Origin: Burkholderia sp. | GTDB taxonomy: Bacteria > Pseudomonadota > Gammaproteobacteria > Burkholderiales > Burkholderiaceae | Direction of reading: 5' to 3' | Assembly (NCBI GenBank): GCA_030151225.1 | Contig: JASLEG010000194.1 | Coordinates: forward strand, 1-29,453 | DNA length: 29,453 bases | Shown here: one piece after another, positions 7,634 to 14,955 of the stretch | Position numbering within the stretch: position 1 is the first letter of the stretch | Layout of the letters: each line of letters starts with the position of its first letter | Program-made: the position numbers and the translations under genes | Notes under the pieces: generated by a model | What the model saw: only the letters and a program-made list of their open reading frames with translations | What the model was told of the DNA's origin: nothing | Database searches by the model: none

Positions 7634-7885
7634 CAGGCCGGATGCACCGGCACGGCGGGCGGCTGCCAGGCGGGCAGGACGCGCACAAGCGAGCCGTCCG
7701 CCAGGCCGCGCGCGGCCACGAAGCGCGGCAGGCGCGCGACGCCGAGCCCTGTCCTCGCTCGAATCGCGGTCCGGCAACATCAGGGCATCGACGCCGTCCA
7801 GGTCGGCCGGCGATGCCTGCGCGATCCCCGCCGCATAGGGAGAGAGACGGTACCTGCTCGGCCTCGACGCGAGCGGCGAAAACAG
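7634..7885 (-). pseudogene. Remnant of a LysR-family regulator, substrate-binding domain
   Basis: Read on the minus strand, one frame gives SPYAAGIAQASPADLDGVDA, the middle of a LysR substrate-binding domain. A different frame then gives ARTGLGVARLPRFVAARGLA and DGSLVRVLPAWQPPAVPVHP, its C-terminal part. About 50-60 residues normally found between these two segments are missing, and the frame changes at the junction near 7780. The DNA-binding domain is absent, and homology stops abruptly near 7634, just before the promoter of the FHGT gene. This is a dead gene, broken by a deletion and truncated at its 3' end. Confidence 0.75.
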
Positions 7886-7945
7886 CGCGGGCCGCGTTCG
7901 GTGGGTGGGACATCGCGGCAGTCTCGCTTCGAGATCGATGCGCGA

Positions 7946-8329
7946 TCACAGATCCCCGCGCACTTCCCCCGTCCCCAGCGCAGTGCGCTGCCGGTTGACC
8001 TCGGCCCAGAGCTCGTCGCTGTCGTCCTCGCGCAGCGCGATCACGCAGTCCAGCTGCTCGTCGCTCACCTCGAAGTAGGCGAGGATTTCGCGGCGCGCGC
8101 CGTCGATGAATTGCGCGAATTCGGGCGTGGTCTGTGCCTCGGCGTGCAGCGCGTCGTATTCCGCATCGTCCTCGCCACCGCCGTTCTCGTCGATGAAGCG
8201 CGTGATCCAGTGGTCGCGCTCGTGCTCGTAGTCGGCCTCGGCGCGCATGGCCTGCGAGGCCGTGTCGAAATCGAGCTGGGCGAAGGTGGCGATCGCGGTC
8301 TGGAGGGCGTCGTCGAAGTGGGTCGTCAT
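7946..8329 (-). CDS. Acidic hypothetical protein
   Basis: This 127-residue cytoplasmic protein is rich in Asp and Glu (for example EADYEHERDHW and REDDSDELWAEVN) and has no signal peptide or membrane segment. The likely start is ATG 8329 (MTTHFDDALQ); the same frame stays open to 8461, but the upstream part is Arg-rich and looks non-coding. It is predicted to be almost all helix. The gene lies 43 bases downstream of the rhlE stop on the same strand and could be its distal partner. I do not recognise a family. Confidence 0.6.
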   Translation of the reverse strand: MTTHFDDALQTAIATFAQLDFDTASQAMRAEADYEHERDHWITRFIDENGGGEDDAEYDALHAEAQTTPEFAQFIDGARREILAYFEVSDEQLDCVIALREDDSDELWAEVNRQRTALGTGEVRGDL

Positions 8330-8372
8330 GTCGTATCTCGTGAAATCGTGCCGAATTATCACTCGGCGTCGC

Positions 8373-9812
8373 TCATCTCGCGCGCGGCTTCGCCTTGTGA
8401 GCGCCGCCTGCTGCGGGTTTCCCGGCCGGCTTGCGTGCCGGCCTGGCCGCCGGTTTTCCACCGGGCTTGCGCGTGCTGAACGGGCTGCCCCGGGTGTGAT
8501 CGACGTCCGTATCCCCGGCCACGGAACGGCGCGCGGCAGGCGCGTCCGTGCGGCTGGCGCCGCCTTGCGGCGGAGCCGTCGCGCCGGTTGCTGCCGCGCC
8601 CGGCACCAGCTTCGACTTCTTGGGCTTCTTCGGCTTCTTGACGATCTCCCCGGTCGCGTTCGTCTGCGGCACGCGATGCTCGGCCTCGAAGCCCGGCTCC
8701 TCCTCGCGCGGCAGCGTCTGGCGGATCAGCGCCTCGATCGCGGCGAGTTGCGGCGCCTCGTCGGCACACACCAGCGACACGGCCACGCCGCTCGCACCGG
8801 CGCGCCCGGTGCGCCCGATACGGTGCACGTAGTCCTGCGCCACGATCGGCAGATCCACGTTGATCACGAGCGGCAGGTCGTCGATGTCGAGCCCGCGCGC
8901 GGCCACGTCGGTGGCCACCAGCATCTGCACCTCGCCCGTCTTGAAGCGTTCGAGCGCGCGCTGGCGCGCCGGTTGGGGCTTGTCGCCGTGGATCGTGTCC
9001 ACGGCGTAGCCGGCCTCGTCGAGCTGCGCGGCCAGATAATCGACGCCGTTGCGCGTCTTCACGAACACCAGCGCGTGCTTCCAGCGCCTGGCGGCCAGCA
9101 GGTGCATGAAGAGTTCGGGCTTGTTGCGCTTGTCCACCGTCACCACCCACTGCCGGATCTTGCTGGCCGTGGCGTTGGGCGGGCTCACGCTGATGTCGGC
9201 TGGATTGCGCAGGATGTTGCCGGCCATCGCGCGGATCTCGTCGCTGAAGGTGGCCGAGAACAGCAGCGTCTGGCGTCGCGCGGGCAGGGCGGCGAACACG
9301 GCATCGAGCTCGCGCGCGAAGCCGAGGTCGAGCATGCGGTCGGCCTCGTCGAGCACCAGTGCCTGCACCTGATCGAACTGCACGGCGTTCTGACGATGCA
9401 GATCGAGCAGCCGGCCCGGCGTGGCGACCAGCACGTCCACGCCGCGACGCAGCTTCATCATCTGCGGGTTGATGCTCACCCCGCCGTAGGCGGCCAGCAT
9501 GCGCAGGTCCAGGCCCTTGCCGTAGGTCGCGAAGCTCTGCAGCACCTGTTCGGCCAGCTCGCGCGTGGGCGCCAGCACGAGCACGCGTGCGCGATTGCTG
9601 GCGACGGCCGGCCCGTGCTGCACGAGCCGCTGCAGCAGCGGCAGCGCGAAGCCGGCGGTCTTGCCGGTGCCCGTCTGCGCCGCGGCCATCACGTCCCGGC
9701 CGGCGAGCACGGCCGGAATCGCCCTGGCCTGCACCGGCGTGGGCGTCCGATAGTTGAGGGTCTGCAGCGTGCGCAGCAACGGCTCGATCAGGCCGAGCGA
9801 GGCAAAGGACAT
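8373..9812 (-). CDS. rhlE: DEAD-box ATP-dependent RNA helicase RhlE
   Basis: The 479-residue protein unwinds RNA duplexes using ATP and acts in ribosome assembly and RNA turnover, often in the cold. The full helicase core is present: Q-motif (FASLGL...TPTPVQ), Walker A AQTGTGKT at 45-52, PTRELAEQV, TPGR, DEAD at 155-158, SAT at 186-188, ATDVAARGLD and HRIGRTGR at 330-337. The N-terminus is short, as in RhlE. After about residue 360 comes a basic Lys/Pro/Ala-rich tail (repeats such as KPAARPARKPAGKP) that probably binds RNA without sequence specificity. The start MSFASLGL is the usual RhlE start. A rhlE gene with this kind of tail is typical of beta-proteobacteria. Confidence 0.95.
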   Translation of the reverse strand: MSFASLGLIEPLLRTLQTLNYRTPTPVQARAIPAVLAGRDVMAAAQTGTGKTAGFALPLLQRLVQHGPAVASNRARVLVLAPTRELAEQVLQSFATYGKGLDLRMLAAYGGVSINPQMMKLRRGVDVLVATPGRLLDLHRQNAVQFDQVQALVLDEADRMLDLGFARELDAVFAALPARRQTLLFSATFSDEIRAMAGNILRNPADISVSPPNATASKIRQWVVTVDKRNKPELFMHLLAARRWKHALVFVKTRNGVDYLAAQLDEAGYAVDTIHGDKPQPARQRALERFKTGEVQMLVATDVAARGLDIDDLPLVINVDLPIVAQDYVHRIGRTGRAGASGVAVSLVCADEAPQLAAIEALIRQTLPREEEPGFEAEHRVPQTNATGEIVKKPKKPKKSKLVPGAAATGATAPPQGGASRTDAPAARRSVAGDTDVDHTRGSPFSTRKPGGKPAARPARKPAGKPAAGGAHKAKPRAR

Positions 9813-9891
9813 GGGGCGGGTTCCGGGTGAAGGCGCGAATGAAGGCGCAATTCTAGCCGGTGCGGGGCCCTGGAATGGGGAGCGATCAAAA

Positions 9892-9913
9892 CATGTACTT
9901 GATTCCGTACATG
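9892..9913. promoter_or_regulatory. Palindromic operator upstream of an antitoxin remnant
   Basis: CATGTAC (9892-9898) and GTACATG (9907-9913) form a perfect seven-base inverted repeat with an eight-base spacer. Each arm holds five bases of TGTACA, the core hexamer recognised by YefM-type antitoxins in their own operators. It lies 25 bases before the start of a Phd/YefM-like fragment, the expected place for autoregulation. Confidence 0.5.
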
Positions 9914-9937
9914 CTCGACGGTCAATTTGGAGAAGCC

Positions 9938-10045
9938 ATGCGGACTATCCCGTCTACCGATGCCCGAGCGAATCTCAAACGCGTCATCGATCAAGTCGTC
10001 GCGGATACTCGGGTGTCCATCGTCTCGTGCCGATACCATTACTGA
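9938..10045 (+). pseudogene. Truncated Phd/YefM-type antitoxin
   Basis: The 35-residue reading frame starts MRTIPSTDARANLKRVIDQV, the N-terminal DNA-binding segment of Phd/YefM antitoxins (a 'DAR-NL' motif after the first strand, then a helix). It has an excellent ribosome binding site, ggagaag, four to five bases before ATG 9938. Family members are usually 75-90 residues. Here homology ends after VADTRVSIVS and a stop follows within six codons, so the dimerisation and toxin-neutralising part is missing. No YoeB, Doc or RelE-like toxin gene is found beside it. It might still bind the palindrome upstream, but more probably it is a remnant of a toxin-antitoxin pair. Confidence 0.55.
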
Positions 10046-10064
10046 TCTTGCGGGGCCAGCCTGC

Positions 10065-10511
10065 TCAATCCCGCTTCATGTCCAGCGCCGCCGAATCGAG
10101 CGTCGCCCCCGTGCAGAACACCGCGAACAGATTGCTGACGAGCTTGCGCGGGAAGGTCGCGCGTTTCATCAGGTTCTTCAGCGGCACCCCGTTGAACTGC
10201 TCCACGCCGTTGGTGCCGGTATTGACATAGGACTGCACGGGCCGATCGCAGTTGATCTGCACGATGCCCTGGAATCCGCCTTCCTTGCCGTCCTGAAACA
10301 CGCCGAGCACGATCTGCACCGGCCGCTGATTATCCGGGCCGACCTGCTCGACGCGAAGCGGATAGGCCGTCCAGTCGGTCGAGTACACACCGCCGTCGTC
10401 GATGTGCAGCACCTCGGTTGCCTTGGGAAAGGCGGAATCGCCGAATGCCTGCGCGGAAAGCAGGGCGAATGCACAACCGATCGATGCGAAAAGGAACTGG
10501 CGAGATTTCAT
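10065..10511 (-). CDS. Secreted hypothetical protein
   Basis: This 148-residue protein has a clear signal peptide (MKSRQFLFASIGCAFALLSA, cleavage after AFG or nearby) and a mature part of about 123 residues. Two cysteines (INCDRP and VFCTG) could form one disulfide, consistent with export to the periplasm. The mature chain reads as alternating strands (VLHIDDGGVYSTDW, VQIVLGVFQDG) and is probably mostly beta. I chose ATG 10511 because it starts the signal peptide; the open frame upstream to 10712 is not needed. The gene is alone on the minus strand between the antitoxin remnant and the sigma-factor cluster. Family not recognised. Confidence 0.65.
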   Translation of the reverse strand: MKSRQFLFASIGCAFALLSAQAFGDSAFPKATEVLHIDDGGVYSTDWTAYPLRVEQVGPDNQRPVQIVLGVFQDGKEGGFQGIVQINCDRPVQSYVNTGTNGVEQFNGVPLKNLMKRATFPRKLVSNLFAVFCTGATLDSAALDMKRD

Positions 10512-10847
10512 GACGTAATGAAGGCGTAAAGGGCGGCCCGGTTGGCCGGATTGCGATTGTCGATGATTTGCGGGCCCTTGTGCAGGGATCAAGACGGCAG
10601 CCCTGCATTCCCATCCGGTATTTCCGCCCGAATTGCCGGCAGTACCCGCTGCCGGCCGCATCATCCGATCCGGCGACGAGGTGCCCTGCGACGGCATTTG
10701 GGAACCCGTCACCGTCGAACGATCGAGTCAGCGAGGGGCTCCACCCCAATGACGATGCCGCGGTACCGTCCAAAAAATTTTTCGTTTCCCGTGGAATAAC
10801 GCCCGGCCCACCGTGTTCACCCCGGTATGACCCGCTGGAATCCCGCC
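10512..10847. other. Intergenic region with a run of A/T and no clear gene
   Basis: This gap separates the minus-strand secreted protein from the plus-strand sigma cluster, so it should hold divergent promoters. It contains an A6T5 tract at 10772-10782 just upstream of an ECF-like promoter, which could bend the DNA. Open frames here have no family resemblance, and I do not call them genes. Confidence 0.4.
10793..10817 (+). promoter_or_regulatory. Putative ECF-sigma promoter of the sigma/anti-sigma cluster
   Basis: GGAAT at 10793-10797 and GTT at 10815-10817, 17 bases apart, fit the general ECF promoter pattern of a GGAA-type -35 and a short GTT/CGT-type -10. It sits directly before the first anti-sigma gene, as expected if the ECF factor of the cluster controls its own genes. 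The start point would be about 10824, which favours ATG 10848 over ATG 10827 as the start of that gene. Confidence 0.35.
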
Positions 10848-11579
10848 ATGACCACCCGCCCCGAACCGCTGCCGTCCGAGCAGGACGTGCAGGCTTACGC
10901 CGACGGCCTGCTGGCCGCCGACCGCGCGCAGGGCGTGAGCGCCTATCTGGCACGGCGGCCGGCGGAAGCCCGCCGGGTGGCGTTCTACGCCCGCATCAAC
11001 GCCCAGTTGCGGGCCAACTTCCCGGGCGACGCCCCGCATTGCGCCCGTGAATTCATCGCTGACGACGCGCGAGGCGGGCGCCGGCGCCGCCGTTCGATCG
11101 CGTCGAGCGTGGCAGCCGCGTTCGCCGCCGTTGCCGTCGCCGTCGCCACGCTGGTCCCGATGCTGGCCAACGTCACCGGGCAGGATCTGAACCAGGCCGC
11201 GTCCAGCTTGCTGGCCGCCACCAGCGCCTCTAGCTCGAGCGCGCCCCCCGCCGAGCCGTCCTGGTTCGACGCCTTCCGCCCGCGACCCGCCCGGGCGCCC
11301 GAACTCGATGCCGTCGGCTTCCACCTCGCCTCGGCGCGCCGCATCGACATCGGCCCGTTCGCCACGGCCAGCGCCTTCGTCTACCGCAACGCGGCCGGCG
11401 AGCCGCTGGTGCTGGTCGCGGCGGGCGCGCCGGACGGCGGCGGCCACTGGCAGGCGCGTCGCGCCGGCACGGTCCGCCTGCTCGAATGGACATCGCGCGC
11501 CGGCCGGCCTATCGTGATCGCCGGCGAGGTGCGCACGCGCGGCCTGATGCGGGCCGCGGACCTGCTGGCCGGCGAGTAG
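10848..11579 (+). CDS. Membrane anti-sigma-factor-like protein (first of two)
   Basis: The 243-residue protein has an N-terminal cytoplasmic domain (about 1-75) beginning SEQDVQAYADGLLAADRAQG. This pattern is shared with anti-sigma factors that bind ECF sigma factors, but it lacks the HxxxCxxC zinc motif. A run of five Arg precedes one membrane helix (about 85-106), followed by a periplasmic domain of about 130 residues with a conserved-looking LASARRIDIGPFATASAFVY stretch. It resembles, at its N-terminus and in layout, the protein encoded just after the sigma factor. An alternative start at ATG 10827 adds seven residues. Two upstream and downstream partners for one sigma factor are unusual. 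I think it restrains the ECF factor encoded next, or senses an envelope signal with the second anti-sigma protein. Confidence 0.7.
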   Translation: MTTRPEPLPSEQDVQAYADGLLAADRAQGVSAYLARRPAEARRVAFYARINAQLRANFPGDAPHCAREFIADDARGGRRRRRSIASSVAAAFAAVAVAVATLVPMLANVTGQDLNQAASSLLAATSASSSSAPPAEPSWFDAFRPRPARAPELDAVGFHLASARRIDIGPFATASAFVYRNAAGEPLVLVAAGAPDGGGHWQARRAGTVRLLEWTSRAGRPIVIAGEVRTRGLMRAADLLAGE

Positions 11580-11662
11580 GCGACACGTCATGCGAACCGC
11601 AACCCGATCGATGCACCCCCTCATCCTCCCGACCGTCCGCCGCTGAGCCGACCCATGACGCC

Positions 11663-12184
11663 ATGAGCATCCGAGACGAACTGATCGACCATGTACCGCG
11701 CCTGCGCCGCTATGCGCGGGCGTTGATCCACAATCGCGAGCTGGCCGACGACCTGGTGCAGGACACGCTCGAACGCGCGCTGCGCCACACCGAGCGCTTC
11801 CAGGCCGGCACGGACCTGCGCGCCTGGCTGTTCACGATCATGCACAACGTGTTCGCGAATCAGGCCCGCCGGCCCGGCGCGCGCGCCGAGCACGTGTCGG
11901 TGGACGAGGACGACGCGCTGCCCGAGTCGGCGCTCGCCGTATCGGGCTCGGCCACACGCTCGCTCGAGGTGCGCGATCTCGACTACGCGCTGCAGCGCCT
12001 GCCGCTCGAACAGCGCCAGGTGGTGCTGCTGGTCGGCCTCGAGGAACTCAGCTACGCGGAAGTGGCGCTCGCGCTCGAAATTCCCCTCGGCACGGTGATG
12101 TCGCGCCTGTCGCGCGGCCGCGAGCGCCTGCGCGCGCTGATGTCAGGAACCCAATCCAGCGCAAACCTGAAGGTGGTGCGATGA
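11663..12184 (+). CDS. ECF-family RNA polymerase sigma factor
   Basis: This 173-residue protein has both ECF domains. Sigma region 2 (about 10-80) holds LADDLVQDTLERALRH and LRAWLFTIMHNVFANQARR, which contact the polymerase and the -10 element. Sigma region 4 (about 110-165) holds LPLEQRQVVLLVGLEELSY and the helix-turn-helix IPLGTVMSRLSRGRERLR, which reads the -35 element. ATG 11663 gives the standard ECF length; the frame upstream overlaps the end of the anti-sigma gene and is not conserved. The stop overlaps the next ATG (ATGA at 12181-12184), the classic arrangement for sigma and anti-sigma synthesis in equal amounts. The signal it answers cannot be told. Confidence 0.93.
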   Translation: MSIRDELIDHVPRLRRYARALIHNRELADDLVQDTLERALRHTERFQAGTDLRAWLFTIMHNVFANQARRPGARAEHVSVDEDDALPESALAVSGSATRSLEVRDLDYALQRLPLEQRQVVLLVGLEELSYAEVALALEIPLGTVMSRLSRGRERLRALMSGTQSSANLKVVR

Positions 12185-13089
12185 ACGACGCAATCACGCC
12201 GATCACCGAATCGGAACTGCACGCCTACGTGGACGGCACGCTCGACGAGGCACGCCGCGAACAGATCGATCGCCTGCTCGAAACCGACGCGGGCCTGGCC
12301 GCGCGCATCGGCGACTACTTCTCGATCAACACGATGCTGCACGAGCGCTACGACCGCGTGCTCGACGAGCCGCTGCCGGCGCGCCTGCTGCCGCCAGAGA
12401 CGGCGCCCGGGCAGGGCGAGGCGGCGGCCGCCGTCGATGCCCCGACGCTCGCCAGGGTGCCGGGCGCCGCTCGCCCGGCCGCCAACTGGAAGCGCCACGC
12501 GGGGCTGGCCGCGGCGCTCGTGATCGGCATCGGGATCGGCGCGGGCGGCATGCTCAGCCCGCTCGGTCGCGACGTGGCCGGCGGCACGGACGGCGAGGGC
12601 GGCGGCACGATCCTGCGTGCCTCCTACAGCGGCGGCGAGGCGCTCGCGCGCCAGTCGGCCATCGCCTACGTGACCTACGCGCCGATGGTCACGCGCCCGG
12701 TGGAAGTGGGCGCGGATCGCGAGCAGGAACTGGTGCAGTGGCTGTCGAGCCGGCTCGGCACGGACGTGCGTCCGCCGATCCTCACGCGCGCCGGCTACGA
12801 GCTGATGGGCGGGCGCCTGCTGCCCGGCGACGACGGCCCGATCGCGCAGTTCATGTATCACAATGCGCTCGGCGAGCGCATCACGCTGAACATCTCGCAC
12901 CGCAAGCTCAGCTCGGACGTCACGGCGTTCAAGCTGTACCGCAGCGGCCCCGTCAACGTGTTCTACTGGATCGACGGGCGTTTCGGCTACGCGGTGTCGG
13001 GCGGCATGGATCGTCAGGCGCTGCTGGATCTGTCGCACGAGGTGTACGAGCAGCTGACCGCCAGCGGCGGCCCGCAGCCGGCGAAGTAA
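12181..13089 (+). CDS. Membrane anti-sigma factor (second of two)
   Basis: The 302-residue protein begins with an anti-sigma domain (ITESELHAYVDGTLDEARRE, about residues 7-65) without the zinc HxxxCxxC motif. A linker follows, then one membrane helix (about 107-126, LAAALVIGIGIGAGGML) and a periplasmic domain to the end. Its start codon overlaps the stop of the sigma gene, so the two are translated together. The periplasmic part has a core like HNALGERITLNISHRKL and VNVFYWIDGRFGYAVSG, typical of transmembrane transcriptional regulators (Fis/RseA-like anti-sigma proteins) in Burkholderia. It should hold the ECF factor at the membrane until a signal leads to release. A strong hairpin terminator follows the stop. 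Confidence 0.85.
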   Translation: MNDAITPITESELHAYVDGTLDEARREQIDRLLETDAGLAARIGDYFSINTMLHERYDRVLDEPLPARLLPPETAPGQGEAAAAVDAPTLARVPGAARPAANWKRHAGLAAALVIGIGIGAGGMLSPLGRDVAGGTDGEGGGTILRASYSGGEALARQSAIAYVTYAPMVTRPVEVGADREQELVQWLSSRLGTDVRPPILTRAGYELMGGRLLPGDDGPIAQFMYHNALGERITLNISHRKLSSDVTAFKLYRSGPVNVFYWIDGRFGYAVSGGMDRQALLDLSHEVYEQLTASGGPQPAK

Positions 13090-13091
13090 GG

Positions 13092-13128
13092 AACGTGGCG
13101 CGGCGATCATGCCGCGCCCCGTTCGTTT
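13092..13128 (+). terminator. Rho-independent terminator of the sigma cluster
   Basis: GGCGCGGC (13097-13104) pairs perfectly with GCCGCGCC (13111-13118) around a six-base loop. The stem is extended by AACG (13092-13095) with CGTT (13120-13123) across single-base bulges, and a short T-run (cgtttt) follows. It lies three bases past the anti-sigma stop. Confidence 0.75.
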
Positions 13129-13151
13129 TCGTCGCGTCGATCGAGACGATC

Positions 13152-14138
13152 TCAGCGGTTCACGTCCACCACGATGCGCCCGCGCACCTTGCCCGCCAGC
13201 AGGTCCGCGCCGGCCTCGATCGCCTCGGCCAGCCCGATCTCGCGCGTCACGGCGTCGAGCCGCGAGAAATCGAGCGTGTCGGCCAGCGCGCGCCACGCGG
13301 CCTCGCGCTCGGCGAAGGGGCGCGTCACGCTGTTGATGCCGAGCAGGCTCACGCCGCGCAGGATGAACGGCGCGACGCTGGCCGGCAGCGCCATGTCCTG
13401 CGCCAGCCCGCAGGCGGCCACGGCGCCGTCGGCGCGCAGCGACGCGCACACGTTCGCCAGCGTCGCGCCGCCCACCGAATCCACCGCCGCGCCCCAGCGC
13501 TCCTTCTGCAGCGGCTTGCCCGGCTCGGCCAGCGTGGCGCGATCGATCACCTCGGCCGCGCCGAGCGCATGCAGATACTCGGCTTCCCGGGTCTTGCCGG
13601 TGGAGGCCACCACGCGATAGCCGCGCCGCGCGAGCATCGCGATCGCGAAGCTGCCCACGCCGCCGCTGGCACCGGTCACGAGCACGTCGCCGTGCGCGGG
13701 GCCGATGCCGAAGCGTTCGAGCGCGAGCACGCACAGCGCGGCGGTGTAGCCGGCGGTGCCGGCCACCATGGCCTGTCTGGCGCTGAGCCCGGCGGGCAGC
13801 GGAATCAGCCAGTCGCCGTTCACGCGGGCGCGCTGCGCGAGGCCGCCCCAGTGCTGCTCGCCCACGCCCCAGCCGTTCAGCACCACGGCGTCGCCGGGGC
13901 GGTACTTCGGGTGCGAGCTTTCGGCCACGGTACCCGCGAAGTCGATCCCGGGCACCATCGGGAAGCGCCGCACCACGGGGCTCCTGCCCGTGATGGCTAG
14001 GCCGTCCTTGTAGTTCAGCGTGCTGTAGGCCACGTCCACCAGCACGTCGCCGTCGGGCAGTCGTGCATCGTCGAGCGTGTCGAGTCGCGTGCGGCTCGCG
14101 CCGTTCGCGTCCTGGTCGATCAGAAGGCATTGGAACAT
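13152..14138 (-). CDS. acuI: AcuI-type NADPH-dependent quinone/acryloyl-CoA reductase
   Basis: The 328-residue protein is a medium-chain dehydrogenase/reductase of the YhdH/AcuI group, without zinc ligands. It reduces acryloyl-CoA to propionyl-CoA (or related enoyl or quinone substrates) with NADPH. Visible marks are STLNYKDGLAITG at 39-51, MVPGIDFAGTV at 61-71, the QHWGGLA loop at 96-101 and the nucleotide-binding VTGASGGVGSFA at 154-165 with STGK near 188. Length and start are typical. It lies 21 bases downstream of the TetR-type gene on the same strand, the acuR-acuI order known from DMSP and acrylate metabolism in Rhodobacter. No DMSP lyase is seen here, so the likely role is detoxifying acrylate or other reactive carbonyls. 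Confidence 0.85.
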   Translation of the reverse strand: MFQCLLIDQDANGASRTRLDTLDDARLPDGDVLVDVAYSTLNYKDGLAITGRSPVVRRFPMVPGIDFAGTVAESSHPKYRPGDAVVLNGWGVGEQHWGGLAQRARVNGDWLIPLPAGLSARQAMVAGTAGYTAALCVLALERFGIGPAHGDVLVTGASGGVGSFAIAMLARRGYRVVASTGKTREAEYLHALGAAEVIDRATLAEPGKPLQKERWGAAVDSVGGATLANVCASLRADGAVAACGLAQDMALPASVAPFILRGVSLLGINSVTRPFAEREAAWRALADTLDFSRLDAVTREIGLAEAIEAGADLLAGKVRGRIVVDVNR

Positions 14139-14159
14139 CGTGCGTCTCTCAGCGAGGAA

Positions 14160-14840
14160 TCAGTCCGTTGCCGGACGGGCAGGGGTTTCGGCCGGCTGGG
14201 CGCGCGGGCGCGGCAGCACGGCGAGAAACCCGTCGAAGAACAGGTCGAGCGGCGCGGCCGCCCGCACCAGCCGGGCGCGCAGCACGGCGCCTTCCCAGCC
14301 GATCCAGAAGAATGCGGCGAGCGCGTCGGCATCGGCCTCGGCGGCCAGCGCGCCTTCGTGCTGCGCATCGCGCAGGCAGCGCGCCACGCGCGCCTGCCAG
14401 CCCGCGAAGATCGCCTCGAGCGTGTCGCGGAAGCCTTCGGGCAGCGCGCCCACCTCCATGCCGAGATTGCCGATCAGGCAGCCGCGCGCGAACGCGTGAC
14501 GCGCCATGCCGGCCTTCGCGTCGGCCACGAAATCGGCCAGCCGCGCGAGCGCCGGGCGGCTTGCGTCGAGCAGCCAGCGGTCCAGCCGCGCGGCGAAGTA
14601 CGCGTCGTAGGCCGTCATCAGCTCGCGGCCGAAGGCCTCCTTGCTGTCGAAGTAGTGATAGAACGAGCCCTTCGGCACGCCCACGCGGCGCAGCACGGTG
14701 TCGATGCCGGTGGCGGCGAAACCCTGCTCGGTCAGCAGTTCCATGCCGGCGCGGATCAGCACGCCGCGCGTGTCGGCATGCGCTTGCGGGTTCCTGGGCG
14801 GGCGGCCGCGGCGCGGCTTGTCGATCGGTGTCGAAGTCAT
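14160..14840 (-). CDS. acuR: AcuR-like TetR-family repressor
   Basis: This 226-residue regulator has a TetR helix-turn-helix at about 26-70 (GFAATGIDTVLRRVGVPKGS followed by FYHYFDSKEAF). The C-terminal ligand domain carries FARGCLIGNLGMEVG, typical of AcuR/NemR-like proteins, where a cysteine senses electrophiles such as acryloyl compounds (here C152 in the RGCL stretch). The basic N-terminus (KPRRGRPPR) can touch the minor groove. A palindrome between the promoter boxes suggests autorepression, and acuI is next in the same transcript, so both are probably switched on by acrylate-like inducers. The -10 box is so close to ATG 14840 that the transcript may have no leader. Confidence 0.85.
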   Translation of the reverse strand: MTSTPIDKPRRGRPPRNPQAHADTRGVLIRAGMELLTEQGFAATGIDTVLRRVGVPKGSFYHYFDSKEAFGRELMTAYDAYFAARLDRWLLDASRPALARLADFVADAKAGMARHAFARGCLIGNLGMEVGALPEGFRDTLEAIFAGWQARVARCLRDAQHEGALAAEADADALAAFFWIGWEGAVLRARLVRAAAPLDLFFDGFLAVLPRPRAQPAETPARPATD

Positions 14841-14847
14841 GCGCCGG

Positions 14848-14877
14848 ATTTTAGACTGATCGTCTATAAAATTGCAA
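14848..14877 (-). promoter_or_regulatory. Promoter of acuR with operator inside the spacer
   Basis: On the minus strand TTGCAA (14872-14877) and TAAAAT (complement of 14848-14853) form a sigma-70 promoter with an 18-base spacer. Within it lies the inverted repeat TAGAC/GTCTA (14852-14856 and 14862-14866, spacer TGATC), which overlaps the end of the -10 box. A TetR dimer bound there would block polymerase. The site resembles NemR/AcuR-type boxes, but that resemblance is from memory. Confidence 0.65.
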
Positions 14878-14881
14878 ATGT

Positions 14882-14913
14882 CCGGTGACGCGGTGAGGCG
14901 AACACGTCACCGG
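14882..14913 (-). terminator. Hairpin after the histidine kinase gene, possible terminator
   Basis: CCGGTGACG (14882-14890) and CGTCACCGG (14905-14913) form a perfect nine-base stem with a 14-base loop, 43 bases after the kinase stop and just before the acuR promoter. The T-tract on the minus strand is poor, so termination may be weak or the hairpin may serve another purpose. Confidence 0.4.
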
Positions 14914-14955
14914 GCAGGCAAAGGCAGGGGGAGAAAAAGCGCAGGGGAGGCCGAC

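Noticed and set aside
6874..7719. Longer 281-residue version of the FHGT protein starting at 7719
   Set aside because: The added 61 residues read through the broken LysR end and the promoter region; the ATG at 7536 has its own ribosome binding site.
12052..14130. 692-residue minus-strand frame across the anti-sigma and acuI genes
   Set aside because: It covers two well-supported genes in another frame and has no domain of its own.
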